The notes under the pieces: generated by a model
What the model was told of the DNA's origin: nothing
Databases searched by the model: none
Seen by the model: only the letters and a program-made list of their open reading frames with translations
Part shown: piece by piece, positions 49,642 to 57,926 of the stretch
How the letters are laid out: each line of letters begins with the position of its first letter
Numbering within the stretch: position 1 is the stretch's first letter
Source of the DNA: Pseudomonadota bacterium
GTDB taxonomy: Bacteria > Pseudomonadota > Alphaproteobacteria > Rhizobiales > Aestuariivirgaceae
NCBI GenBank assembly: GCA_020161855.1
Contig: JAIUNJ010000004.1
Location: 124,001-188,000, forward strand
Reading direction: 5' to 3'
Length of the DNA stretch: 64,000 nucleotides
Translations under genes and position numbers: made by a program

Positions 49642-51010
49642 CTCACTTGCCTTCCGCCTGATGCTGTCGTCCGCGGCTGTCGCGGTCGTCCTGCTTTTGG
49701 CAACGGGCCTCCTCCTCAATTCACTGTTCCAGGCGGCCCTGCAGCGAAGTTTCGACGCCAGGCTGCGCTCGGTGATGGACAGCCTGCAGGCCAATCTCGA
49801 ACTGAAGCCCGACGGCATGCCTGCCGTGATCGGGCAGTTGGGCGATACGCGCTTCAGCAACCCGGCGTCGGGCTGGTACTGGCAAGTGCGCCGAGTCGAG
49901 CCGGGAGCGGCACCCCTCTTGTCAGATTCGCTGCTCAAGACCGAGCTCCAGCCACCGGAGGAGGCGCTTGCCACGCGCGATGCCGATGGCTTCGCCGTCT
50001 TTCTGATGAGCGACTACGAAGGCAAGGAGCTGCGGGCCGTGGAGCAGCGCCTGAAGCCCTTTGGTGCGGTTGACGACTATTCCTTCCTCGTCACCGGCAA
50101 TTACGCCGAGCTGCAGGACGAAGTGGAGTCCTTCCGGCGCGCACTCTACATTTCTCTGGGCCTGCTCGGGGCGGGGCTCATTGCCGCCACGCTGTTCCAG
50201 ATCCTCTTCGGCCTCAGGCCGATGAAGGAGATGCAGCGCAAGCTCAACGACATCCGCAGCGGCAAGGTCGAGATGCTCGACGGCAATTTCCCTTCCGAGA
50301 TGCAGCCTGTCGCCGACGAGCTGAACCTGCTGATCCAGTCCAACTTCGAGATCATCGACCGGGCGCGCATGCAGGTGGGCAATCTGGCGCATGCCCTGAA
50401 GACGCCGATCAGTGTGCTCACCAATGAGGCGCGCGATCCCAAGGATCCGCTGGCGCAGAAAGTGCGCGAGCAGATCTATGTGATGCGTGACCAGGTCAAT
50501 CTCTATCTCGACCGGGCCAGGCGCGCAGCGCGCGCCCAGACCATCGGTGCCGCAACCGATGTTGATCCGGTGCTGCAATCGCTTGCCCGCACGCTGCAGC
50601 GAATCAATCGCGACAGGGGCATCGAGGTGACGGTGGAGCCGGTACCCGAGCGTCTCAAGTTCCGCGGCGAGCGCCAGGACCTCGAGGAAATGGTAGGCAA
50701 CCTGATGGACAATGCCTGCAAGTGGGCGAAGTCCAAGGTGGCGGTGCGCGCCAAGCTGCAAACCCAGGCCGGCGACGATGGCCGTCCATGGATGCTGATC
50801 GAGGTTGATGACGACGGGCCGGGCCTCAAGCCTGAGCAGCGGGCAACCGCGATGATGCGTGGACAGCGCCTTGATGAGACGAAACCAGGGTCGGGATTGG
50901 GCCTTAACATCGTTTCAGAAACTGCGGCAATGCACGGTGGCAAAGCCGAGTTGGGCAATGCGGATCTTGGTGGCCTGCGGGCCATCTTGCGGCTTCCGGC
51001 ACTGCTTTGA
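49631..51010 (+). CDS. PhoQ-type sensor histidine kinase
   Basis: A 459-residue kinase. First membrane segment at about 11-33, periplasmic sensor loop at about 34-170 with GWYWQVRRVE and DYSFLVTGNYAELQDEV, second membrane segment at about 172-195, then HAMP and the H-box with His254 (NLAHALKTPISVL). The N-box is in EMVGNLMDNACKWAKS, and DDGPGL and GSGLGLNIV complete the ATPase. The sensor features resemble the PhoQ/QseC branch; signal unknown. ATG 49631 lies inside the regulator gene end. Confidence 0.93.
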   Translation: MPTNSLAFRLMLSSAAVAVVLLLATGLLLNSLFQAALQRSFDARLRSVMDSLQANLELKPDGMPAVIGQLGDTRFSNPASGWYWQVRRVEPGAAPLLSDSLLKTELQPPEEALATRDADGFAVFLMSDYEGKELRAVEQRLKPFGAVDDYSFLVTGNYAELQDEVESFRRALYISLGLLGAGLIAATLFQILFGLRPMKEMQRKLNDIRSGKVEMLDGNFPSEMQPVADELNLLIQSNFEIIDRARMQVGNLAHALKTPISVLTNEARDPKDPLAQKVREQIYVMRDQVNLYLDRARRAARAQTIGAATDVDPVLQSLARTLQRINRDRGIEVTVEPVPERLKFRGERQDLEEMVGNLMDNACKWAKSKVAVRAKLQTQAGDDGRPWMLIEVDDDGPGLKPEQRATAMMRGQRLDETKPGSGLGLNIVSETAAMHGGKAELGNADLGGLRAILRLPALL

Positions 51011-51331
51011 CCTGTCGAGGATACCCCTCGGCCAGGGCGAGTTCGTCGTTCTGTCGGGTTCAAAATCCATCTCAGGTGGAAAATATTGCACTGCTTTGCA
51101 GCCAGGGGTAGCTTTGCTGCATTGCGATGTCACAAAACTGCCCCAGCTTTCTGGCGATTTGGACCCTTGCGAGTGGTTCCACTTGCAGGCGAGTATCAGT
51201 GGGGCTAAGGCTGCAGCTCCCGTTTGAAACGTTTAAACCGATGCCGGCGAAGTTTTATTTCGCCGCTGACGTTGAATGTGGCTCAGCGTCGTTCCGTTTG
51301 CTGCCCCCGGTCGCGGGACGAACGCACGAGA
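51011..51331. other. intergenic region, no gene seen
   Basis: Together with the terminator below it forms a 385-bp gap between convergent genes. I see short palindromic bits (for example GTTTGAAACGTTTAAAC near 51219) but no frame with coding character. Confidence 0.4.
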
Positions 51332-51358
51332 GGGGGGCGGACTTCACGTCCGCTCCCC
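51332..51358. terminator. bidirectional terminator-like hairpin
   Basis: An 11-bp GC-rich stem with one G-T pair (arm GGGGGGCGGAC with GTCCGCTCCCC) and a TTCAC loop. It sits 37 bp beyond the end of the minus-strand regulator gene, between convergent genes. No strong T-run, so Rho-independent function is uncertain. Confidence 0.5.
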
Positions 51359-51395
51359 AACTCCACTCGATCATGAATTTGAGCGAATGACCGGC

Positions 51396-52382
51396 TTACA
51401 TCGCCGCGGCCTGAGCCGTGGGGATGCCACGCTCGCGATAGGGCGTGCGGCCATAGTGAGCCCGATAGCATTTCGAGAAATGCGACGGTGAAGAGAAGCC
51501 GCAGGCGAGCGCCACGTTGATCACCGACATGTCGGTCTGCAGCAGCAGCGAGCGCGCCTTCTTGAGCCGCAGTTCGAGATAATAGCGCTTCGGCGAGCGG
51601 TCGAGGTAGCGCCGGAACAGGCGTTCGAGCTGGCGCGTCGAGAGGCCTGCCTGCTTTGCGAGCACGCTGGGCGACAGCGGCTCTTCCAGGCTCTCCTCCA
51701 TCTTCTCGATGATCGACACGAGCTTGGGATGGCGCGCACCGATGCGGGCCGGAAGCGACATGCGCTGGTGTTCGCTGTGATGGCGGATAGGAGAGTGCAG
51801 GATGGTTTCCGCAACCTGCGAGGCGAGATCGGGTCCGTGCTGCGAGGCGATCATCGTCAGCATCATGTCGAGGCCGGTCGTGCCGCCGGCACTGGTGAAG
51901 CGGTCCTCGTCGATCTCGAAGAGGCCGCCGGTGGCATCGATGTCGGGATAGGCTTCCGAGAAGCCCGGCAGGTTTTCCCAGTGAATGGTACAGCGGTAGC
52001 CATCGAGCTGGCCTGCTTCCGCCAGCACATGGGCGCCGGTGCAGACCGCACCGATATCGACACCACGGCGCGACACCTTGCGCAGCCAGCTCACCAGGCG
52101 CTTGTCGGTGTTCTTCTGTACGTTGAGGCCGCCACAGATGATGATGGTCGCTTCCGGCGGTACGGATTCGAGATCGCCATTGACCATGGCGAGGATGTGG
52201 TTGGAGGCGGCGACCGGCTGGCCATCCACCGAATGCATCGTCCACTTGTAGAGCTGCTTTTCGGCAACCCGGTTCGCGAGGCGCAGGGGCTCGATCGCGG
52301 AGGTGACCGGCATCATCGTGAATTCTGGCATGAGCACGAAGGCGAAGTGCTGGGGCAGGGCTTTGGGCTTGTCACCAAACAT
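51396..52382 (-). CDS. GlxA-family AraC-type transcriptional regulator
   Basis: A 328-residue regulator. N-terminal DJ-1/PfpI-like domain (about 12-185; FAFVLMPEFTMMPVTSAIEPLRLANR, IICGGL, VDIGAVCTGAHVLAEAGQLDGYRCTIHWEN) and C-terminal AraC double helix-turn-helix (about 225-320; LEEPLSPSVLAKQAGLSTRQLERLFRRYLDRSPKRYYLELRLKKARSLLLQTDMSVINVALACGFSSPSHFSKCYRAHYG). The group includes GbdR, which governs glycine betaine/dimethylglycine use in Pseudomonas. Given the MTHFR-like gene and sox operon nearby, control of that pathway is likely. Confidence 0.9.
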   Translation of the reverse strand: MFGDKPKALPQHFAFVLMPEFTMMPVTSAIEPLRLANRVAEKQLYKWTMHSVDGQPVAASNHILAMVNGDLESVPPEATIIICGGLNVQKNTDKRLVSWLRKVSRRGVDIGAVCTGAHVLAEAGQLDGYRCTIHWENLPGFSEAYPDIDATGGLFEIDEDRFTSAGGTTGLDMMLTMIASQHGPDLASQVAETILHSPIRHHSEHQRMSLPARIGARHPKLVSIIEKMEESLEEPLSPSVLAKQAGLSTRQLERLFRRYLDRSPKRYYLELRLKKARSLLLQTDMSVINVALACGFSSPSHFSKCYRAHYGRTPYRERGIPTAQAAAM

Positions 52383-52451
52383 GGCTTTTCGGTTCCTGAA
52401 GGCGTTTCCGGTGCTGTTCTTTTTGCGACCTCATGCGCCAAAAACGGCATG

Positions 52452-52481
52452 TTGTCCATATGCGTCATCGGCTTGTCCATA
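52452..52481. promoter_or_regulatory. tandem direct repeats, candidate AraC-family operator
   Basis: TTGTCCATA occurs at 52452-52460 and 52473-52481, exactly 21 bp apart (two helical turns), each followed by a GCG at +2. This is the usual geometry for AraC-type dimers. It lies in the divergent promoter region between the regulator and the MTHFR-like gene. Confidence 0.6.
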
Positions 52482-52592
52482 AGCGACGGATACTCTTGGG
52501 AAAAGTCGCTGACAGGCAAGGCGTGTCGCAAAAGTGGCAGCCGTTTTCGGCCCATCTGGCAGATTTGCGACATCACCCTGATCGAGACGAGG

Positions 52593-53501
52593 ATGCCTAT
52601 GGACGCCAGTTCAAAGTTCCCTGCCGCTGTTTCCGCGACCATGGCCAATCCCCTTGGTGCCTTCCTGGCCAAGGCTTCGATCGAAGTGACCGGCAAGCAG
52701 ATCGAGAAGTTTCCGCTGCTCTCGGATAATCTGGCGCCGGGTACGAAGGTGTTCATCGCGCTGATCGAGGTGCAGGACCTCGAGGCACAGATTGCCGCCG
52801 CCATCGATCTGCGCGCCCGTGGCTTCGAACCCATCCCGCATGTGCCGGCCCGTTTCGTTTCCGATGAGGAAGATCTCAAGCGCCGCATCGGGGCCTTCAC
52901 CGAGAAGGCCAAGGTCAACACCATTCTCGCGCTTGGCGGCGGCGCGCCGCAGCCCGTTGGCAAATATGACGCCGCGATCCAGCTGATGGAAACCGGCGTG
53001 TTCCAGAAGGCCGGCATCACGCGCGTCGGCATTGCGGGCCATCCCGAAGGCAATCCCGACATCAGCAAGGCGCGCGGCGAAGCAGCCCTTCTGCAAGCCC
53101 TCAAGGACAAGAGCGCCTGGCTCGCAGCCAACAAGGTCGAAGGCTTCCTCGCCACCCAGTTTCTCTTCGAGGCTGGCCCATTGGCGCTGTGGGCCTCGCA
53201 GCTGCGCGAGGCGGGCATCAACCTGCCGATCTCCGTTGGCGTGCCGGGACCGGCCACCATCAAGACGCTGGTGAAATATGCCGCCATGTGCGGTGTCGGC
53301 AATTCCGCCCGGTTCATCCGCAAGCAGGCCCTCAACATCACCAAGCTGCTCACTGTTTCGGAACCGACCGAATTCGTTGACCAGCTGGCGACACTTCATT
53401 TCGACCGGCCGGAACTCAACATCGCGTCTCCGCATCTCTATCCTTTCGGCGGCTTCGACAAATTGCTCGGCTGGTACAAGGCACAACTGCAGGCCGGTTG
53501 A
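52593..53501 (+). CDS. methylenetetrahydrofolate reductase-family protein
   Basis: A 302-residue (beta/alpha)8-barrel protein of the MetF superfamily: SIEVTGKQIEKFPLLSDNLAPGTKVFIALIE, AAIDLRARGFEPIPHVPARFV, ILALGGGAPQPVGKYDAAIQLMETG, RVGIAGHPEGNP, ATQFLFEAGPLALWASQLREAGINLPISVGVPGPA and HLYPFGGFDKLLGWYK. This short form occurs next to methylated-amine genes rather than as the biosynthetic MetF. It probably works on the methylene-THF pool fed by sarcosine or dimethylglycine demethylation. Start ATG 52593 after GAGACGAGG. Confidence 0.85.
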   Translation: MPMDASSKFPAAVSATMANPLGAFLAKASIEVTGKQIEKFPLLSDNLAPGTKVFIALIEVQDLEAQIAAAIDLRARGFEPIPHVPARFVSDEEDLKRRIGAFTEKAKVNTILALGGGAPQPVGKYDAAIQLMETGVFQKAGITRVGIAGHPEGNPDISKARGEAALLQALKDKSAWLAANKVEGFLATQFLFEAGPLALWASQLREAGINLPISVGVPGPATIKTLVKYAAMCGVGNSARFIRKQALNITKLLTVSEPTEFVDQLATLHFDRPELNIASPHLYPFGGFDKLLGWYKAQLQAG

Positions 53502-53554
53502 CGTCCCAGGACCGCTCGGGCAGCTTTTGCCCGCCGGGGATTGGGAGCGAAATC

Positions 53555-55549
53555 ATGAACGGATGGAAGGCCAGCCTGCTTTGCGGGCTCTCGGCATTTG
53601 TGCTCGGCGGCAATCTCGCATGGGCCGACCCGGCGGCGGATGCCAGGGCCTGTGACGTGCTGGCGGCAAGTCCGCACGACAGCACGCGGCCTGCCGATGT
53701 GGCCGGAGTCGCGGCTGACGATGTTGCAGGCCCTGCTGCTGTTGCAGCCTGCGAGAAGGCGCTGGCCAGCAATCCTGACTCTGCACGGATCACCTTCCAG
53801 CTTGCCCGCGCCCTAGCGCTGACCGGGCAACAGCCGCAGCGCGTCTTCGATCTGGACAGCAAGGCCAGCGCGGCGGGTCATCTGATGGCGACGTTCAACC
53901 TTGCGGCCTCCTATGCGGATGGCATTGTGGTGCCCGCCGACCCCGCCAAGGCCGCGGAACTGCGCTGCAAGGTGGCGGAATCCGGTATCGTGCTCGCCAT
54001 GTCTCTCTGCGGGCGCGCCTATCTTGGCGGCGAAGGCATTGCGGCCGATGGCGCGAAGGCGGTGTTCTGGCTGCAGAAGGCCGTCGATGGCGGCGACGTG
54101 ACTGCGGCAGCACTGCTCGGCCGCGTCTATGATGAAGGCAAGCTGGCGCCTGCCGATCCGGTCAAGGCTGTGGCCCTCATGGAGAAGGCGGGGCGTGCCG
54201 AAGATCATCTCTGGCTGGCGCACGCCTATGAAGACGGCAAGAAGCTGCCGCGCGACCCTGCAAAGGCGATTGCCCACTACGAGGCGGCGATCAGGCAGGG
54301 CAGCAGCAATGCCGCCAACGACCTGGGTTATGCCTATGTCGAAGGCCTGCTCGGCCCGCAGAAGCTTGAAGAGGGCGTGGCGCTGCTGAAGCGGGCGGCT
54401 GAGAAGAACAACATGTATGCCCTGCACAATCTTGGCCGCCTGAGCGACGACGGCAAGGGCATGCCCAAGGATGCAAAGGCCGCCGCGGATTTTCATGAGC
54501 GCGCCGCCTATGCCGGCCATATCGACTCGCAGCTGGTGGTGGCGAAGCTTTATGAAGCGGGCCTCTATCGCACCAAAAACCTTGGAACGGCGGCCTACTG
54601 GTATGTGCGGAGCGGTGAAAAGACGCCCGAAATCAAGGCGCGGCTGATCGAACTCTACAAGGCAGGCGCCACCATCCCGGCTACGGCGCCCACCTACCGC
54701 TTCCGCTTGGCGGAGACGGCGGCCTATGCGGGCATCCCGGCGGCGCAGAAGGAAGTGGCGGCGCTCTACTTCGATGGCGTTGGTGTCGAGAAGAACGCAG
54801 AGAAGGCGATTGCCTGGTATGAGCGCGCGGTGGAGTCAGGCTCGACCGATGCCATGGTCGATCTCGCCTATCTGCTCGAGAACGGCAACGGCATTGCCAA
54901 GGACCTGAACCGCGCGGTGCTCCTGCTGGAAGCGGCCGCGGCGAAGGACAATCACTATGCCCTGCGCAACCTGGCGCGCTTCTACCAGGAGGGCCTGACC
55001 GTGCCGCCGGATGAAAGAAGGGCTTTCGACCTGCTTCAGCGGGCCGTCGACAAAGGCAACGTTACGGCACTCGCCGAGCTCGGCTATTTCTTCCATGTCG
55101 GCAAGACCGTGCCCGCTGATCCCGCCGCAGCCATGAAGCTCTATCTCCGGGGCGCAGAACTTGGCGATCCCATGGCCATGAACAATCTCGGCTACTCGCT
55201 GGCGGTGGGCGAGGGTGTGCCCGCCAATCTGAACGAGGGGCTTTACTGGCTCTACAAGGGCACCATGCTGGGCGGTGACTGGGCACCGCAAAGCCTGGGC
55301 GAGATCTATGACGCCGGAAAAGCCGTGCCGTTTGATGGCGCCAAGGCGGCCGAATTCTACCTCATGGCCCTGAAGCGCAAGAACACGGTTGCCCGCGGCA
55401 TACTTGTCGACAAGGCGGGGGCAGGACTGAAGCCTGAAACGCTCGACGCCATTCAGGCGCGCCTGCTGAAGGAAGGCTACAGTTTTACCCCTGCGAAGGG
55501 CAGCCTGCCGCCGGAGGCTGTGCAAGCGCTCGGAGGATATGCGGGTTAG
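53555..55549 (+). CDS. exported SEL1-like tetratricopeptide repeat protein
   Basis: A 664-residue protein with a signal peptide (MNGWKASLLCGLSAFVLGGNLAWA) and about a dozen Sel1-type repeats of about 36 residues from residue 110 to 610 (for example CGRAYLGGEGIAADGAKAVFWLQKAVDGG, AYEDGKKLPRDPAKAIAHYEAAIRQGSS, LGYSLAVGEGVPANLNEGLYWLYKGTMLGG). Such solenoids mediate protein-protein contacts, here in the periplasm. ATG 53555 with GGGAGCG upstream. Starts 53 bp after the MTHFR-like gene on the same strand and may be co-transcribed. Function unknown. Confidence 0.88.
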   Translation: MNGWKASLLCGLSAFVLGGNLAWADPAADARACDVLAASPHDSTRPADVAGVAADDVAGPAAVAACEKALASNPDSARITFQLARALALTGQQPQRVFDLDSKASAAGHLMATFNLAASYADGIVVPADPAKAAELRCKVAESGIVLAMSLCGRAYLGGEGIAADGAKAVFWLQKAVDGGDVTAAALLGRVYDEGKLAPADPVKAVALMEKAGRAEDHLWLAHAYEDGKKLPRDPAKAIAHYEAAIRQGSSNAANDLGYAYVEGLLGPQKLEEGVALLKRAAEKNNMYALHNLGRLSDDGKGMPKDAKAAADFHERAAYAGHIDSQLVVAKLYEAGLYRTKNLGTAAYWYVRSGEKTPEIKARLIELYKAGATIPATAPTYRFRLAETAAYAGIPAAQKEVAALYFDGVGVEKNAEKAIAWYERAVESGSTDAMVDLAYLLENGNGIAKDLNRAVLLLEAAAAKDNHYALRNLARFYQEGLTVPPDERRAFDLLQRAVDKGNVTALAELGYFFHVGKTVPADPAAAMKLYLRGAELGDPMAMNNLGYSLAVGEGVPANLNEGLYWLYKGTMLGGDWAPQSLGEIYDAGKAVPFDGAKAAEFYLMALKRKNTVARGILVDKAGAGLKPETLDAIQARLLKEGYSFTPAKGSLPPEAVQALGGYAG

Positions 55550-55681
55550 GCTGAAATCGCCTTGCTGCCGGCGGCCGGTTCTTTTTCCTTGTTATCCGGG
55601 GGCGGGGTACCCACGTAGGTTTTAACCCACGGCACGACATGTGCTTGCCAAGGCGTTCCGTAACGACGAAAGGATTTTCCT

Positions 55682-55963
55682 ATGCCCCGTCGCCCCAGCC
55701 TCAAAGACGAACTCGAAACCCTCCGCGAAGAACTCGCAACGCTGCGCGCCAGCGCGGGCGAGAAGCTTGCTGACGCCAAATCGGCCGCGCGCGATGCCAA
55801 GGATCGCATTGCCGATGCCGTCGATGAACACAGCGAGGAACTGAACAAGGCCGTTGGCGGCTTCTTCAAGGACGCCGAGGATCTGGTGGCCGATCACCCG
55901 CTGGCAACAGTGGCAGGCGCACTCGTCGTCGGCATCCTGATCGGGCGCCTGACATCGCGGTGA
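55682..55963 (+). CDS. DUF883/ElaB-like small membrane-anchored protein
   Basis: A 93-residue protein: a long charged helix (LKDELETLREELATLRASAGEKLADAKSAARDAKDRIADAVDEHSEELN) and a C-terminal membrane segment (DHPLATVAGALVVGILIGRLTSR), the DUF883/ElaB layout of ribosome-associated inner-membrane stress proteins. AAAGGA precedes ATG 55682. The holin-family gene follows nine bases after the stop. Confidence 0.85.
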   Translation: MPRRPSLKDELETLREELATLRASAGEKLADAKSAARDAKDRIADAVDEHSEELNKAVGGFFKDAEDLVADHPLATVAGALVVGILIGRLTSR

Positions 55964-55971
55964 GGTGAGAG

Positions 55972-56442
55972 ATGAGCATGCAATCGCTTGTGCGCAACGC
56001 GCGGCTTGCCGTCCGGGCTGAAGTTCTCGCGGCCGAGATCAAGCTGCGCGTCTACATGCGCAAGGCCGTGCTGCTGCTCCTGGCGCTCGCCGTCGGGCTG
56101 ATTGCCGTGGTGCTCGTCAACATCGCGGTCTATCAGTATCTCGTGCTGCAATGGGGACCGGTGGCCACACCGCTGGCCCTGGCGGCCGTTGATGTTGTGC
56201 TCGCCGCACTTGCTCTCATCTGCGCCATGACCGCAAAGGCAGGCCCCGAGCTTGAGATTGCCGAAAGCCTGCGACGCACCTCTGCGGCCGCCGTCGAGGA
56301 TGACCTCAAGGGCTTTTCCTCAGGGCAGGGGCTTTTCGGCCTCGTGTCCGGGTCTTCAGCGGAGCATCGTTCGCTGTCGCTGATCTTGCCGCTGATCAGC
56401 ACATTCCTTGCCGTGCTGCGCAAGAAGAAGTCCACGCGCTAG
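55972..56442 (+). CDS. phage holin family (PF07332-type) membrane protein
   Basis: A 156-residue protein with two membrane segments (AVLLLLALAVGLIAVVLVNIAVYQYLV and ATPLALAAVDVVLAALALICAM) flanked by amphipathic parts. The layout matches the holin superfamily III / YqjE-like family found in operon with ElaB/YqjD proteins (yqjD-yqjE arrangement). It is a housekeeping membrane protein, not a phage gene. Start ATG 55972; a second ATG two codons later is possible. Confidence 0.82.
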   Translation: MSMQSLVRNARLAVRAEVLAAEIKLRVYMRKAVLLLLALAVGLIAVVLVNIAVYQYLVLQWGPVATPLALAAVDVVLAALALICAMTAKAGPELEIAESLRRTSAAAVEDDLKGFSSGQGLFGLVSGSSAEHRSLSLILPLISTFLAVLRKKKSTR

Positions 56443-56451
56443 GCGAAAAGA

Positions 56452-57324
56452 TTATTCCGTCTTCTGCGGTTTCGGCTCTGTCTGGATTAGCAGGATGGCG
56501 GCAAAGACCAGCGCCGCACCCATCCAGCCGATGAGACTCAGGCGCTCGCCGAGCAGGAGGAAGCCTGCCGCTGCCGCAAAGAGTGTTTCCGTGGAGAGCA
56601 GGATCGAGGCCCGCGCCGCCGGAATATGCTGCACCGACACCGAGAGCAGCGCGAAGGTGAGCGCACTTGAAAGAATGCCGACATAGAGCATGGGCACGGC
56701 AGCATCAGCAAGCGACTGGAAGCTTGGCTGCTCGGTGAGCAGCGAGACAGGAAGGCAGATGAGCGCTACCGTGGCAAAGCTGTAGCAGGTGTATTGCAGG
56801 GGCCGCGCCGCCTTGGATGAGGCACTGGTGGCGACCATGTACAGCGCCCAGAAGATGGCGCAGGCGGCGACGAGCCAGTCGCCCCTTGAGAAGCCATCCA
56901 GGGTGCCGCCACCCAGGGCCCAGATGCCGAAGAAGGCGACGATCGCCGCGATCCACACGCGCAGCCCCGGGCGCTCGCTGCGGATGAGCCAGAGCAGGAA
57001 GGGCGTCAGCACCACATAGAGCGCCGTGAGGAAGCTGGTGTTGGTGACGGTTGCGGTGGTGATGCCCGCCTGCTGCAGCACGCCGGCGGCGGTGAAGGCG
57101 AGACCACCGAAGATCGCAATCGGAAAGAGCGACAGAGGCTCGGCGGGGCCGTTGCGGCGCTCGCGCAGCGCAAAGGGCGCCAGAACGAGGGCCGCGATGA
57201 CGGCGCGGCTGCCGGTGAACAGGAATGGCCCGACATGATCCATGGCCACCTTCTGGAAATAGAAGGCCACGCCCCAGATCAGGGCGGCGGCCAGCACCAG
57301 AAGATCGGCCTTAAAGCGGTTCAA
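56452..57324 (-). CDS. EamA/DMT family transporter
   Basis: A 290-residue protein with about ten membrane segments in two EamA repeats (LLVLAAALIWGVAFYFQKVAMDHVGPFLFTGSRAVIAALVLAPFALRERR; second repeat LVAACAIFWALYMVATSASSKAARPLQYTCYSF and LLSTETLFAAAAGFLLLGERLSLIGWMGAALVFAAILLIQ). Drug/metabolite transporter superfamily; substrate unknown. Its start overlaps the soxG stop by four bases, so it is the last gene of the sox operon and may export or import a metabolite of that pathway. Confidence 0.9.
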   Translation of the reverse strand: MNRFKADLLVLAAALIWGVAFYFQKVAMDHVGPFLFTGSRAVIAALVLAPFALRERRNGPAEPLSLFPIAIFGGLAFTAAGVLQQAGITTATVTNTSFLTALYVVLTPFLLWLIRSERPGLRVWIAAIVAFFGIWALGGGTLDGFSRGDWLVAACAIFWALYMVATSASSKAARPLQYTCYSFATVALICLPVSLLTEQPSFQSLADAAVPMLYVGILSSALTFALLSVSVQHIPAARASILLSTETLFAAAAGFLLLGERLSLIGWMGAALVFAAILLIQTEPKPQKTE

Positions 57325-57926
57325 GCAGCGCCCTTGGCTTCAGGCGCAAGCAGCGCCACTTCGCTGCCCTTGCGCGCTGCCTTGATCAGGAACTCCCAGG
57401 CGTAGTCGGCATAGGAGCGGAACACATAGATCTCGATGACGGCGTCTTCGAGGATCGAGAGCAGGGCGGCAATTTCGGCAAAGCGCATGCGGCGCACCGT
57501 ACCCGGCACGTAGCTGCCGTCAAAGAGATCGAGGGTTGAACCCTTCATGACGACTTCGCGCGCCCGCTCGCCCTCCAGGCGGATGACGGCGCGCATATCC
57601 GAGACATTGACGGCGAGCGAATGGATGCCCTGCAGCGCAGCCGTCAGCTCCTGCGTGAGTGCCTCGGCGCGGTGGCGCGGGCAGGTGACAAGCCACTGGT
57701 CGGTGGACAGCCAGAGCACGCGGATATCGCCCCAGGTGGCGGAGGTGCGTGGCGCCTTGGGCAGGTCGACCGCGAGGATATCCTTGACGGCAGCCATGAA
57801 TTTCTTGTCGCCTGGCTGGCCGCGCAGGTCGATCATACCGCGCTCACTCACTTCGCGGATATCGACATAGGTTTCCGCCGCGGACTGGCGATGAGCCAGC
57901 GGGCTCTCGAATTTGCTCTCAAGCAC
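57321..57926 (-). CDS. soxG: sarcosine oxidase gamma subunit
   Basis: A 201-residue SoxG: ETYVDIREVSERGMIDLRGQPGDKKFMAAVKDILAVDLP, RVLWLSTDQWLVTCP and MKGSTLDLFDGSYVPGTVRRMRFAEIAALLSILEDAVIEIYVFRSYADYAWEFLIKAARKG. It is the small subunit of the heterotetrameric enzyme, related to GcvT-fold proteins. Overlaps the soxA 3' end by eight bases. Confidence 0.93.
   Translation of the reverse strand: MLESKFESPLAHRQSAAETYVDIREVSERGMIDLRGQPGDKKFMAAVKDILAVDLPKAPRTSATWGDIRVLWLSTDQWLVTCPRHRAEALTQELTAALQGIHSLAVNVSDMRAVIRLEGERAREVVMKGSTLDLFDGSYVPGTVRRMRFAEIAALLSILEDAVIEIYVFRSYADYAWEFLIKAARKGSEVALLAPEAKGAA

Noticed and set aside
51332-51358. CRISPR repeat or REP element
   Set aside because: Single hairpin with a different sequence from the GTA-region repeats and no repetition nearby; better read as a terminator.
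55972-56442. Possible second phage lysis gene (holin family name)
   Set aside because: It follows a DUF883/ElaB-like gene in a yqjD-yqjE-like pair, far from the phage cluster, so it is most likely a host membrane protein.
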